From assembly GCA_037962975.1 (NCBI GenBank), contig CM075669.1:88208001-88272000 (forward strand): DNA of 64,000 nt. The letters are read 5' to 3'. This document shows positions 35,085-47,819 of the stretch, piece after piece. Position numbers and translations under genes: made by a program. Source of the stretch: Clitoria ternatea (lineage: Eukaryota > Streptophyta > Magnoliopsida > Fabales > Fabaceae). Positions within the stretch are counted from its first letter, which is position 1; every line of letters starts with the position of its first letter. The notes under the pieces were generated by a model that saw only the letters and a program-made list of their open reading frames with translations, ran no database searches and had not been told where the DNA came from.

Positions 35085-35245
35085 ATGTTATGGTTCATTG
35101 TGCAGTCTGTGGCATTTTGTTGGAGGTTACCGATTACAGTGCTATAGTTCACTGGTAGCCTTAAAGTACCACTATTTATAGTGTTTTGATTCATTGTGTG
35201 GTTACCCAAATGCCCCTCGATTATAATGCTATGGTTCACTAAGGA
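35085..35245 (+). repeat. Degenerate tandem repeat of about 50-60 bp
   Basis: Three to four units share ttataatgctatggttcact variants followed by gtgg/gagg and a taccg- or taccc-like phrase. Confidence 0.55.
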
Positions 35246-37130
35246 GGTCATCTTGGCACTTGCTTTATATTAACAAGTCGGATCCGTATTTCATGGTTTT
35301 TACGCATAAATTAAAAGAAAGATTTCCAAGTCATGGTGCATCATTGTTGCATTTATGAATATGTGTGTGGTTGATAAATCAATTCATAAAAACTTTTGTA
35401 GTTCTATAATGTCTTAGTAAAGGTGTGTTTGTTTTTGCATTTATAATATGTGTGTGTGAATTGAATCATAATTCCTATTTATTATTTGAATGGTACTCAC
35501 CCTCCTCACTTCTGGTATTTTAGCAAGTACGAAAGAAGATGAGTATGCTCGCTGATTTGGATGTGGATGTTGCATTGCAAGCCATAGTGGACGTAGCTGT
35601 AGTTATTTACATGTGCATATGATGTGTATAAAGTAGTCTTACTGTTTTAGGTGGCCTTGATGTGATCACATAAATTTTCTTTTGATGGTTGTGGTTAATA
35701 TATGATGCTAGCATATGATCTATATTCTATGACTTGAACCATATGAATTTTTGGTTGGAATATCACTAGGATAAGTGGTTTATATGAAGCCTAACATGGT
35801 TGAAATATATATATATATACCTTATGTTTTGTTGAAGGTTGGCATTGAGACATAGTCATATACATATATGTCAATTATATCCATGGGCAGGTTTTGCATC
35901 TTGTATGGGTTCCCTTGAATTGCTGATGAGTATTATAGATTAAGATTAATAGGGGTTGTACTTGATAGGTTGTGAATTGAATAAATTTGGCACAAAGCCC
36001 TTTATGAAATTACAAAATTGAATGTATGGGCAGGTTATTATGATTGTTGGAATTGATTATGTCATGTTAGATGTGGGCAGTGTAATGAGATTCTGCTTTT
36101 GAAACTATGATTGGTAGATTCTTGGTAGTGAACCATTTTGTCATGTTTATATAATGATGTATGTTATGTGTAAGGATACCATAAAATGATTAGGCTTTAG
36201 GGGATGGAATTATGTTATGCCTCAATTGGATTTTAATATAGTGATAGTTAAGTATCAATTCTCTACATTTAAACAATGTGATAGGTCAAATTGAACAATT
36301 ATAGAAATAGAACCTCCAAAATTGTTTTTGTATGTTAGAATAGCTATTATAAGTTTGTATACATGCTATTTAGAAGTCTACGTTGCAAAGTGACTGAGTT
36401 AGTACATTAAGTTATTCATTTAGAGATCAAAACATGTTTTACCGCATATCTCGTTCATATGTTAAAATTCCAGCAAACGGACTTGCCAACAGTTTTGAAA
36501 CACTGAAACAATGTGGTCTGTAAAGTTTTGTGAAAATTGGAATTGAAATAAGAAAATTGGTACCCTTAAAAGTTGGAAATACTAGTACAGGGACCTTTAT
36601 GCAAATTTTAAAAATATGGCTTTGATGTGGGCGTACCTATGCCCAAAAAGGGTATCCCTATCCTAGTTGGCTGGGCCTAAATCCCCTTTACTTCCTTATG
36701 CATGCGTAGGAGCGCCACCCTAGTGTGTATACATGGGGTGTTAAATTGATCCCATGTGCTCTTTGGTCTTGGTGTTTCCACCCCCATAGGAGGTCCCTTA
36801 TGCCCAAATATGTGCGTGATATTATGCCTTGGTCTTGCATCAAGTAAAAATATGTACAAGCTGGGTTTCACGCTCGTGATTCCCTCTCCTAGCGTGTTTG
36901 TACGCCATAAAAGGCATTTACACGCCCAAACATCATCCTAAATTGTTGTGCCTTGACCTCACACCTTGCATGTGTACGTCTTTACACCCTTGGCAGCGTA
37001 TGTACACTGATTCCTCTTTGGCCTTCCCTTTGTGTGCGCATCACAACATTAGCTTAGGCATTTATACGCCCAAGTACCCCCCTAAGTCATGCATTTCCTT
37101 TCTTGATGATGCAGGGGCATTAACACACCA

Positions 37131-37154
37131 CCCTGGGCGTCTAGACGCCCAGGG
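37131..37154. repeat. 24-bp perfect palindrome
   Basis: ccctgggcgtct is followed directly by its exact reverse complement agacgcccaggg. Nearby sequence repeats ggcatttacacgcccaa (36911) and ggcatttatacgcccaa (37057). Confidence 0.95.
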
Positions 37155-37345
37155 TCTGATCCTCCTCCCTAATAATTTGCTTGCATTGGAAAACTTGGAA
37201 GGCCTATGTGCTCTATTTTGAAGATGAAAAAAAAGGAAGAGAAGCTTAAAACATAATTAATATTCAGAATATAATTATTGTGGATGAATTATAATGTGAG
37301 CTAAACGCGAAAAAAATTCCATATAAAATTATGAATTAAGGGCAC

Positions 37346-37555
37346 CATGACTTAAGATCTCATAATTATCGTAGACACCCTATTTAATTAGAATAATCAT
37401 TATTAAACTTAAGCTAGAGCTTGACAGCCACACTTCCATTGGGCCTCATCGCGGCACCCCTAACATTCCAAACTGAGAAGCAACTGTGATATGTCTTTCA
37501 ATGTCAATATCTCAAATACTTAGTAACTACTAACTCTCAGGGTCTTACCCATTCT
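37346..37555. other. Non-coding stretch before MITE
   Basis: AT-rich with no feature recognised; possibly LTR sequence in minus orientation. Confidence 0.3.
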
Positions 37556-38059
37556 TAGGGATGAACATGGATCAGGAAAGGCCAGACTTTGAAAGACCTG
37601 AGTCTGGCCTACATCAAAATTTCAAGGCCCGGGCCTAGTTTATTAGCCTGTCATAGGCTTTTTTTTAAGGCCTAGTCTTGCTTGTTTGAATGCTTGGCCT
37701 GTTTAAAAGGCCTGTTTATAATGAGGCTTTTAAAAGGCTAAGAACAACCTAAAAAAATTTATGTTCCCTTCCTTCCTAATTTTTTTAATTGTAAAGTTAT
37801 AATATTAATTGATATTATGTAAATGTAAATATATAATATATATTATTTTATGTTATACATATTATATATGTATAACAAATTAATAATTAATCTAATTAAA
37901 CAAGCCAAACTATTAGGCTTCAAAGGCTTTCTAGAAAGACTATAGCCTGGCCTGTTTAGTTAAAAAGGCCTTTTTAAAAGCCTAAGCCTGGCCTATGTAG
38001 GCTTTAAACGAACCGAGCCACAGGGCCCCGATGGACGGCCTGACCCATTTCCATCCCTA
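37556..38059. mobile_element. hAT-like MITE, about 504 bp
   Basis: Imperfect terminal inverted repeats: the left end reads tagggatgaacatggatcag and the right end, reverse-complemented, reads tagggatggaaatgggtcag. The flanking 8-mers cccattct and ccgacact match at five of eight positions, compatible with an eroded hAT-type 8-bp duplication. The interior is rich in ggcctg/caggcc phrases in both orientations. It has no coding capacity. Confidence 0.65.
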
Positions 38060-39000
38060 CCGACACTCAACGCCGCTAATCCACGGTGGATTTCAAAGTT
38101 CATACACAACGATTAGTGGCACACAGTCATGAATCAATTCACATTCATTATAAAATAATAATAAACAAGGCATCATCAAGACCATCAATACATTTCACAT
38201 GGCGTGCATAAGGTTCAATACCCAATTCGAAATCCATATGATCTATCAATAGTTTATGGTGGTCAAAAAATGGTTTATTCACACATAAACTCATATCAAT
38301 TAAAGTATATAGTTTATAACTTCATCAATGCCACCATGTCATCATATATGTATTTATATACATATATAGCATATCACATATATTTCAAATGCATTCATTC
38401 ATATATTTGCTAGCGTAGATTAATCATCATTAGTCCACATAAACAGACAGAGGAAACATATTTCATTCAAGGAAAATATAACATATATCTTCATATATAT
38501 ATATAACCAATAATTATGTATCATGCATTTAGAATATGAAACTCAAACTCTCCTTACCTTAAGAGAAGTAGTCCAGGAGGTCTGACTGTCCTGCCTCGTT
38601 AACTAGATAATTTTCTACATTTAAATAAATGTAGAGTCATATTAATTTATCTAGTCAACCCAGATCCTTAATCTCAATCATATAATAAAATTTAAATTTT
38701 GTCTTTAAAATTTTCTAATATCGTTTTAGGCCTATAGTTTATTTTTATGTTAAGTTTTGGGAATGTCTTTCTCTAAAATCGCCATTTTCTAGCGTTTTTA
38801 AAAGTCAAAGCCCGAGCCTAGGTTAGGCCATAAGTTGATAAATACTATCTGAGCCTTACGAAGCTTCGTAAGTTATTTTCTATATTCTTTTACGTTGACA
38901 ATTGAATCCAATTTTTCCCATAATTTTTGTATCAATAGTAGTGTGAAAAGAAAGCCCAACTCCAAGTTAAGAATAATGACGTTGAGTTTCTCCACCCTTT
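38060..39000. other. Non-coding AT-rich stretch
   Basis: No gene or terminus recognised. Short ORFs lack similarity. A segment near 38550-38600 resembles the reversed leader of a gypsy LTR. Confidence 0.35.
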
Positions 39001-39039
39001 GCCTTAGGATTAGTCAGTTCTATTTTCGAGGCAGGGGAA

Positions 39040-39109
39040 GGGATATAACTCAGTGGTAGAGTGTCACCTTGATGTGATAAAAGTCATCGGTTCGAGCCTG
39101 ATTATCTTA
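39040..39109 (+). pseudogene. trnV-GAC-like: Plastid-derived tRNA-Val(GAC) remnant
   Basis: The segment follows plastid trnV-GAC along its length, including gggatataactcag, ggtagagtgtcacc and ttcgagcctgattat. The anticodon loop reads TTGATGT instead of TTGACGT, changing the anticodon from GAC to GAT. The anticodon stem (tcacc/gataa instead of tcacc/ggtgg) and the acceptor 3' strand (tatctt) are mispaired, so it should not be functional. The flank from about 38995 (ccttaggattagtcagttc) also resembles the plastid sequence upstream of trnV as I remember it, suggesting a small plastid-to-nucleus transfer. Confidence 0.8.
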
Positions 39110-40150
39110 GGAGTTTTAATAATTTATTACAGAAAATTCTTGAATTTCATTTCAGCTCACGAATTCACGCATACTTTCATATTTTCAGCTTAATTTGAGC
39201 TATGGTCATCGTATTTAGGTGAATCCAGTTTTAAAATTTTCATAACATATTTTTCTACTACTTTATTGAAGACTTCAAATATTAGATCCAAGTAGAAAAA
39301 TCCCAATTTTAGATTCTAGTCTTTTTCTCACTTTAACACACAATAACTTTGTGCATGCTTCCATATTTTAAACATAACTTAAGCTATGGGTACCCAATTT
39401 AAGCGATTTTGGTCTTAATATTTTTGTAACAAAATTTATTTCAACTTTTATGCAGACACCACAAGCCAATTTTGAGCCAAAAATTCCAAATTTACGAGAG
39501 AAAGTCATTGGCCTGTAACTAAAATGTCAACTAACGTAGTGTTCGTATCTTGGGTATAACTTTTGCTCTAGACGTTAAATTTAGGTGTTCTTTAACTCGT
39601 TGGAAAGAGGAAAGAAAAAGAAACAACTTTTATATTGATGATCTTCCTAAAAACTGGATGGAGGGACCCCATGCAGACAAATCAAATACCACAAAACTTA
39701 TAAATTTTCAACATGCAAAACAAAAAGGAAATAAGCATGCATGCAAGAGTAGAAAAGTGTTTATCTTACCAACATCGATTCTGCACCGATCGACGACCAA
39801 GATCCTTTGTTTTGACTTCGATCAAGCTTATGATCAAACGTTTGATAAACCATGACAAAACCTTCAAGCTTTATGACAATAGTGGCTTCACTTCCAAGGG
39901 TGTTCGAGAAAAAGAAGAGAAATCTCACGTGAAGAGGCACGGTGATGGTCTCAGATGGATGAAGAAATGGATAAAGCAATGCGTGAAAATGAGAGAACAT
40001 GGGTATATAGTGTCTCACGGGATAGGATAAAGAGAAGAGAGTAAAGACGTGGTCTTGGCACAAGGAAGCGATGAAAGCACGGGAGATTGAAAGGGTAAAA
40101 GGTGGAGTGGCTTACTAGAATGAGAGATAAGAGTGAAATGATGGGAATGA
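39110..40150. other. Non-coding stretch, probably LTR sequence in minus orientation
   Basis: No credible gene; the longest ORF (39713-40030) is unsupported. The sequence seems to continue at 44030 once the solo LTR is removed. Confidence 0.4.
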
Positions 40151-40155
40151 GATGA

Positions 40156-43100
40156 TGTAACATACCAAATTTTAAAAATGAATTATTAGTATGAAATTAA
40201 TTATTTGATGCCTAAAATGCATAGGAAAATTAATTATGTAGTAATTGTGACTTATCAATAAATTAAGATCTACTGAAAATGGACAATTTAACAGATGATG
40301 TGGGACCCATTAAGTCAAATTGGATATTTGATGGGTCTAGAATAATAAAGGATTTATTATGGTTATAGTGATATATTCAAAATAAGTTTTGGTATTGAAG
40401 AGATATTTATTCGTACACGACGTATATTAATAAACGATGAAATTATAAACGAAATAGAAATTAAGAAAATTCCAGAATCCCCTTTTCTTCTCCTCACTTT
40501 GCTGTGGTCTCCTTTTCCTTTTTCTCTAATCTTTTTTGTCCATTAGACAAAAGGGGTTTTTTTAACCAAAAAGCAAAAGACAAAAGTGTGGATGAACCAA
40601 TGGATAATGGACCAACTTTTGGCTTTTCTCTCTCCTCCCGCTCCTTATTTTTCGGTGGGCATCTTCTCCTTCTCTACTCTCTTCATTTTTCAAAACCGCC
40701 CTTTTCTCCTTCCTCTTCCTCTTAAGCAAAACCGCCCACCACTTCACCATAGCCAATTTTCTTGCAAAATTAATACCTAAGCTTAGATTTGTGAAGCTCA
40801 TATTGGACATTGGGGCCAAACTTGACTTATCATCTCTTCTCTTCCTCTCATTTTTGTTTTCACATAGCCTTGGAGTTAAAGGTATGTGTTCTTGGCAAGT
40901 ATTGATTTTTCTTGGTAGTTTTAAGGTTGTTAAGGCTTGATAATGGAGGATTAGATGAGAAGTTACATGTGGAACCCAAACCCTAGGCTAGATGACCATT
41001 TTGAATTATTGTTGTTATGTTGATGATTTGAATAAGATATTGATAGCTTGAGGATGCTTGAAATAAGTTATTTGAATGATTGAAATTAAGGATTGGTGGG
41101 TTGAGTGAAAACCCTAAGATTTATAGAATTGGGGCTTTTGACAAAGCTTGTGAAATTTAGAATTTAATTACCATGAGACTATCTTTGTATGTAGATATGC
41201 ATTTTTGAATGTGTCATGATAAATGTTGGTGTTGAAAAATTAAGAGGCCAAAGAAGAATATTAGTGTTATAAGTGTTAGAATTGGTGGTAGTGTATTCTA
41301 GTGGTGATGGTATGAATGGATTGATGTAAGGTGTTTCAGACATTGAAAACCCACTAAGGATGTTGGGTACGAAGTTTGGTAGGTGTTGGTAATTTAGGTG
41401 TTGTGTCATAACCCTTTAAATATAATGAATTTTTGTTAATGGGAAGGAATTCCCGAAACCTAATGGATGAGGAAATAAGACCTATGAATATTTTCCACAT
41501 GATGAGAATCATGTATATACATTTGTTTGTACAACAAGAATTTAGAATAATGTTTGAATGAAATTGATATGGTCCTTCAATTATTTAATGTAGGGTTTGA
41601 TAATTCTTATGAGGCGAGCTCATCTAACCTGAAGGAATACTTCTCTTGAGGTAGGAAAGAAGTATATTTTCTAAATGCATGATCAATTGTATATTGATAA
41701 TGTATATATTGGTGCATGTTTGCATGTTTTTACTTGAATGGATATACTACCTCTTATGTGTGATATAAATTGAGATTGGCTCATATTGATGATTAGATGT
41801 TGGATTGGCATATTTGATGTAGATATGAATTTAGAGTATAATTGATGACATGCTCTTTGATTCCCATGTGTGGATTGATGTTGATATAAATCCTTGGCTA
41901 TTGTAATCTTAAACAATGTGAAGGGTATGCCTTGGAGAGTTTTATAAATGGTTGTGTGCCACTAACTATAATAATAAGTGCAAATTATACCCCTAAGTGA
42001 GAGAGTGGGGAATTCTTGTGAAGCTGAGGCTAGCATGTACATTATTGCATTCATAGCATGCATGACATAGCATTTATATGTGGTTACGATCACATGGAAA
42101 ATTGAAACAATAAAGATCTTATGGGATCTTATGAAAAAGGACCTTGCATGGGGGACTAGTATTCGAATGATTAAATATGGTTACGATCACTTGATATATT
42201 GAAACGATGAAGGTCTTGCGTGATCTTATGAAAAATGGACCCTTGCGCGGGGGATAAATATTTGGATGACTATATGTGGTTGCAATCACTTGATATATTG
42301 AAACAATAAAAGTCTTGCGGGATCTTGTAAAAAACACCCTTGCGGGGGACAAATGCTTAAGCAACTATGCATGGTTGCAAATATTTGATGAATCATGTGC
42401 GCATGAGCTATGAGTAAATGTCTTAAATCGAATTCGTTGTATACGCATTTCATGGTATGACATATGCATTAGCATAGGAACATGACACTTGAGTTGGAAA
42501 AGATCAAGAAAGATGACACCCTATTGAGAGTGTTAATTGAGAAATAAAACCCACTTTTGGTCACTAACAAGTTGTATATTGTTGTTGGTGTGACTTCTTT
42601 ATGTTGTTTATGGATTGTGACAATAAGTGTGGTGATATTGTGATTTAGAGACTTGATTCTACTTAGTAATGTCCTTGTTGATCGATTTTTATATATGAAT
42701 ATGTATGCTCAATGGAAGTTGATAAGATATGTGACATTATTATTTGATTGAACTCCCTTGATAGAAGGATATGTTGAATTGTATTCATATATTTATGTTA
42801 TCACAAATTGATTAATTGTTCATCATTGAGAAAATATGCTCACTCTCCATGTTGTCTACTTTTTAGCTCTTGTGTTATAGGGCATGACCATGGAGTAGAG
42901 CTCTTCAAGAGATGAGGTATGGTGTGAAGGAAGAATTGGTATAGATGCCTTGGCCGGCATGTTTTTGGACTAATAGCTTTTGTACATCCCTTTTTGAAAA
43001 TGTTGTATATGGCATTGTTTTGTATAGTCATACTATAGTTAATGCCTTATGAGTATGATGATGATTGGATATTAATGACTTGATATCCTAGAAAGGTAAT

Positions 43101-44029
43101 TGATACATTAGGATCATTTGAAATGTGCTTGTGATCATTTTGTATACCAAGAAATGTATGATGATGCTTGACAATGAATTTGATAGCCACTATGATGGTG
43201 TGATGCTTATGTTGATGAAAATCCATGGATGGATGAATAATTAAGGTGTGAGATTATGATCATAATGTTTGTGTATGATTTAGAAGTAGATTTGATGATT
43301 TAAATGATGCTTGGCGTTAGTACAATAAGGGCTTAGTGGATTGACGTTATGTCCCTCTTTGTCTTGTGCCCTAATATCATTGATTCTTGATGGTTTTATG
43401 CATAAAAAGGTCTAGGCATTGCATGATATAAGGTCCCAAGACATGTCATGATTTAAAAATGGATTTTGAAGGATCAGGGGGTGATCCACGACCAGTGGGA
43501 AATTCCCACGGCCAATAGATCACACTGTTTATGAAATTGCACAATTTGGGTCATGGAAATAACAAGTTCCACGGCTAGTGGGAATTTCCCACTGCCAGTG
43601 GATTTCTCCAGTGGTGGATTTTACATACTTTTATGCCTTTTTGGGTTATGATTTGCACTCCCTTGCTTCAAGTAACATTTGTATGATTGAATGTACATGT
43701 TTTTATCAAATCTTGGCAACCACCTTGTACTTACCTAGATTATTCCTCATATCCCCTCTTACTCTTGGATTAATTTTCACATTCCATAAGTACTTGTGTG
43801 GGGATTAAGTAATTGATCGTCCTAGGTAAACGTGTTTAAATTGCATACATTCTCATATCCTCATATATGAGATAGGTCCCTAAAAAGGTCCAGGGTAAAT
43901 TGTTAAAGTTTTTATTTGTGGTGTTCTTCTTCTAATGGTTGTTTTAAATCGTGAAAAAAAAATTATCCTAATTTCCATTATCTAAATATTAACAACTTTA
44001 ATATCATTTACTGGATTAAGGGCGCCACA
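40156..44029 (+). mobile_element. Solo LTR of a gypsy-type element, 3,874 bp
   Basis: It starts TGTAACATACC and ends GGGCGCCACA, flanked by the 5-bp duplication gatga (40151-40155 and 44030-44034). No PBS, PPT or coding domain is present, and the flanks read through when it is removed. It contains a pyrimidine-rich leader (40475-40860), a three-copy subrepeat (42070-42390) and a ctcactctcc...tttttagctc segment (42838-42870). This is the footprint left by recombination between the two LTRs of a once complete element. Confidence 0.85.
42065..42390 (+). repeat. About 100-bp subrepeat, three copies, inside the solo LTR
   Basis: Each unit contains tggttacgatcac or tggttgcaatcac, then attgaaacaataaa or attgaaacgatgaa, gtcttgcgggatctt, and cccttgcgggggac variants. 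Confidence 0.8.
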
Positions 44030-44695
44030 GATGAAATAATGGATAAGTGAAATGAGAATGGAGATTCGATTATAAGGTAATAAAGAATTAAAGAATGGAA
44101 CATATGAAATGAGCTTGTAATATAAGGTGGCAATGCATGCACATTTTAGCATGGCGAAGAAGTCTATATGGCATGTAGAAGTATGTTGACATGATGTGGG
44201 TTCCATAGTGGGACAAGTGGTGCAAGAAGGAATTGCAAGGTGGCACAGTGAAAGTGAGGTGGTAGTTTAAGCCGTGAGGGTGGGTGGCGGAGATAGTGAG
44301 GGAAAATTGGAACACGACAAGGTCAAGATGTTAGTTTATATATATATGCAATGCGAAACTAGGTATTCAGAATGCAACTTGAATGAAATAAGGTACAAGA
44401 TGATAATTACGGGTCATGGATCTCTTAGAAAAGAATTTAGACGTTTGGGCGAGTAATATAAATACAACAAGGTTTTGACGTTTTCCAACAATAATTGTCA
44501 AAATAGAAATAGGCTAACACAAACTCGGAATTAATTCTTTAACCTAATGGATCATTCTAAAGTTTTAAATATATCAATCCTCTAATAATTAATTAATTTG
44601 TTAATTATTAATTAGTTACAGATCATTGGAAATAAATCACATGCCCGATTTATTTTTCTAAAATACCCTAATTAGTTTAAAATTGGGATGTTACA
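44030..44695 (-). mobile_element. Terminal fragment of another gypsy-type LTR
   Basis: The plus strand ends GGGATGTTACA at 44695, i.e. TGTAACATCCC on the minus strand, the usual LTR start. The sequence to its left continues across the solo LTR into 40150. The other end was not located. Confidence 0.5.
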
Positions 44696-44873
44696 AAAGA
44701 GAGCCAGGGTTCTATCCATTACATGTAAATCTATGATTAAAGTTTTATATCGGTGATGTATTCAATTAAATTCTTAAAACATTTTTAAAGACATATATCC
44801 ATCAATAAATTGAATATCTTGCATTTATATACAAGTGAATAACCAATGAAAGGTTGGTTTAAGTGTTACATGT
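44696..44873. other. Short non-coding stretch
   Basis: Nothing recognised between the LTR end and the MITE target duplication. Confidence 0.4.
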
Positions 44874-44882
44874 TTAATTTTT

Positions 44883-45145
44883 GGTTAAATACACCTTTTG
44901 GTCCCTTATCTCTTAAGTTATTCCTAGGTTGGTCCCTATCATTTTTTAATTCAAAATGGTCCCTTAACTTTTTAAAAATATGTCAATTTGGTCCTTTTAA
45001 AAAAAGTTAGGGGACCATTTTAACTTGATGGAAGGACCAAATTGATACCTTTTTAAAAAGTTAAGGGACCATTTTGAATTAAAAAATGATAGGGACCAAC
45101 CTAGGAATAACTTAAGAGATAAGGGACCAAAAGGTGTATTTAGCC
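44883..45145. mobile_element. Mutator-type foldback MITE, 263 bp
   Basis: The two halves are long inverted repeats: ggttaaatacaccttttgg at the left, and its complement, with one mismatch, at the right. Arms of over 100 bp pair almost perfectly around a centre near 45010. A perfect 9-bp target duplication, ttaattttt, lies at 44874-44882 and 45146-45154, the length typical of the Mutator superfamily. It has no coding capacity. Confidence 0.93.
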
Positions 45146-45154
45146 TTAATTTTT

Positions 45155-45799
45155 CTTATTGTTCAACCTGGCTAATGTGTTTCGCTTTTTTAATAGGGTT
45201 CTATGGTCTATCCATGACCACTAGATGCCAAAGGTATCCTTGGGGTGATCTCATAGTTCTTACAAGGTGGAAACAATGGGATCAGTCTATGAATTCTTTT
45301 TTCTTTTACCGCATTTCACTCAAAAGGTTTAAAGGAGATCGTGCATGAAGCTGTTTGCATGGGCCAACTTAATCCTCTTCCCTAGGATACTAAATGAGGA
45401 AACCTTATGAGAGCCACCAACTCCAACTATCCTCCATGTACAATCCATTCTAGATTTGACCATTTACTTATCCTACCTCATCTATGTTCTTAATATCCCA
45501 TCTTTGTCTTAATAGAGTTTTTAGTAGCATGTTTTTGATCATCTTTTCCCATTATTTAGGAAAAGTGAGCCACCAATTCAGGTATAAGATACATATCTTT
45601 CTCGTGGTATCTTGATAGTACCTTAGTTTAGTAGGAGTCTTTGTTTCACTTTCATTGATACTTGAACTAGAAAGAAAACTTGAAGTCTTATGGATAAAAA
45701 AAATCCCCGCTAGAAGAGTTAACCCCACTATGATAGCAATGTTTTTGATTCAAACAAGATCACTACCAAGAAAAGATACATGTGGGTAGCTTAAAACAT
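45155..45799. other. Non-coding stretch before CACTA terminus
   Basis: No ORF, tandem repeat or terminus recognised. Confidence 0.35.
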
Positions 45800-46533
45800 C
45801 ACTAGTGCAGAAAAGGAATTTAATCATGGTTAAAATAGGCTTTTAATCACGGTTCATGAACCGTGGTTGTTACAGCTGTGATAATAGATGAGGGATTTTA
45901 ATCATGGTTGGTAACCATGATGATAGATCCCATTTAATCACGGTTGTTTATAACCGTGATTAAATAAGACCTTATTTAATCACAGTTGTTTACAACTATT
46001 GATTAAATAAAACCATATTTAATCACGGTTGCCAACCATAACCGTGATTATACATGGTCATAAACGTCCATTTGCATTACTATATATAATCACGGTTATA
46101 GTAACAACTGTGATTAAAGTGTGTTTGTCACCACGGTTATTGTAATAACCATGATTAAATATGAGGTTTTTTTCAATGTGGGCTCTGATTAATTGAGTTC
46201 CCAAACTTGCAATATGATACAACCAACACAGTATATCCTCAGTATATGCAGCAACAAGAAATGAAAACAAATGGTATGTATATATATTAATTTGCTATCA
46301 AATCATAACAATGTAGAAAATGAAACTATATACAATTATATAACATTAATTTACTATCAAACCCTAAACAATATACAATTGACATGAATGTAAACTAATA
46401 CACCCTAAACCCCTAACCCTATAGTAGGTACAACTATAAGAAAATAAAAATCTTATATCTATCTAAGTCCTTGTGTCACTTCAATGATGTATGTGGCCCA
46501 TTGCTTTCTAACATTATCTACAAGTATCCTAGG
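45800..46533 (+). mobile_element. CACTA-like transposon terminus with subterminal repeats (partial)
   Basis: It begins CACTAGTGCAGAAAAGG, the form of a CACTA-superfamily terminal repeat. From about 45820 to 46160 it carries about a dozen copies of ttaatcacggtt and its complement aaccgtgattaa in both orientations, matching the subterminal repeat arrays of this superfamily. No transposase is visible. The sequence is interrupted at 46534 by the LTR array and the other end is not in the window. Confidence 0.72.
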
Positions 46534-47819
46534 TGTAACACCCTCTGTTAGATAAGACAAATCCTTTTTGTAGGTTCATCCTATTTAACTGAGTGTGTTA
46601 ACAGTTTTCAGAAAAAGTGAATATTTTTTTTTTAAATAAATAATGGCAGATCAGTGGAAGCAATAATGTATATATCACATAGTCATTCACAAACTGTAAG
46701 TAATTGTACTCTTAACAAAATGGGGCACGCAGGCACCCTTAGATATTATACAGTCATCCGGTGTCTGATTATTAATCATAAATATTCTATCCTTAATGAT
46801 TGTTCTCAATGGGTTCAGCATATTGCTGATCTTCACATTCGGGTTCTTGAGTTTCTAATTCCTCTGAAAAATGGTCAACAGTAAGGGTGAGTATAACCCA
46901 AGACCCTGTAGGTTACCTGGTGCGGACATAATCCAGCTAACAAGTAATAACATGTAATCATACGATTCACATTTCAAAGATTATAACAATCAAATATGTC
47001 ATCAGGGAATGCATGAGTTTGTTCCATTATGATATTTCTTGATTATGTTTCATGATGCATGTGGGCCCAAGAAATTATTTCTTCTTCTCTGGAATATCAC
47101 CATTCCGATTCTCTAGAGCGATCAGGGTCCGCCCAAGCTCTGGTACAAATAAACTCATTGGTTCTCATCATTGATATATATATATATATATATTTGAGAC
47201 TTGGATCCCTACGATCATGGTCACACTCCGTCATTTAGTCAAAGTACACCAGAATTATTCGTCTCACCCGGCTATCAGGGCACGACTCTGATGCCATTGG
47301 GTTGCCGTTCCAGTTGTACTCCCAAGATTCTTCTACTGAGATCGAACGTGAGTGTCCTTCACTGTACCAAGTGTATGCTCTAGAGGTTTTTCTTCTTCAA
47401 AAATATTTTCATGATGCGAAATGCATTCTCTTTCATCTTTTGAGTCATGGGTATTTATGTGATTCCAGCCTCATCCTATTCGTTCACAAGCTTTTGATTT
47501 AATGGATCAAACGTTGCAGGTTATTTTGATAAAATACATCGTTCATAACTTAGTTGAAATTATACTTGTATAAATAATAAAATATAATTCATATTTATTT
47601 ACTCATAGTTAATAAAATAAGATATTTATAGCAATAATACTAATTATAATAATAAGAATAACAATAATAAAAATAATAATGTAAATAATAATAATAATAT
47701 TAAGAATAATAATAGGTAAAAGACCAATAATGATATTTATAACATTTTAATAATTCAGTAAGGAGTATAGAAGGGATTCTGATTGAAAAATCCAAGTATG
47801 AAACGTTAAGACTGCTTTT

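Larger units (their letters stand above)
33831..37345 (+). other. Non-coding, LTR-like region
   Basis: No credible coding sequence. The layout resembles long plant gypsy LTRs: a pyrimidine-rich leader (33830-34140), degenerate tandem repeats (35085-35245), a tggtactcaccctcctcac segment followed by a T-rich ttttagcaag (35495-35530), and GC-rich inverted motifs near the end. No exact termini or TSD were found, so the assignment is tentative. Confidence 0.4.

Noticed and set aside
39040..39109. Functional tRNA gene
   Set aside because: Mispaired anticodon and acceptor stems and an altered anticodon show it is a decayed plastid-derived copy.
37222..44695. Complete minus-strand LTR from 37222 to 44695 with TSD gaaga/aaaga
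   Set aside because: The duplication has a mismatch and the left end (tgaaaaaaaagg) is low complexity, so the boundary is not supported.
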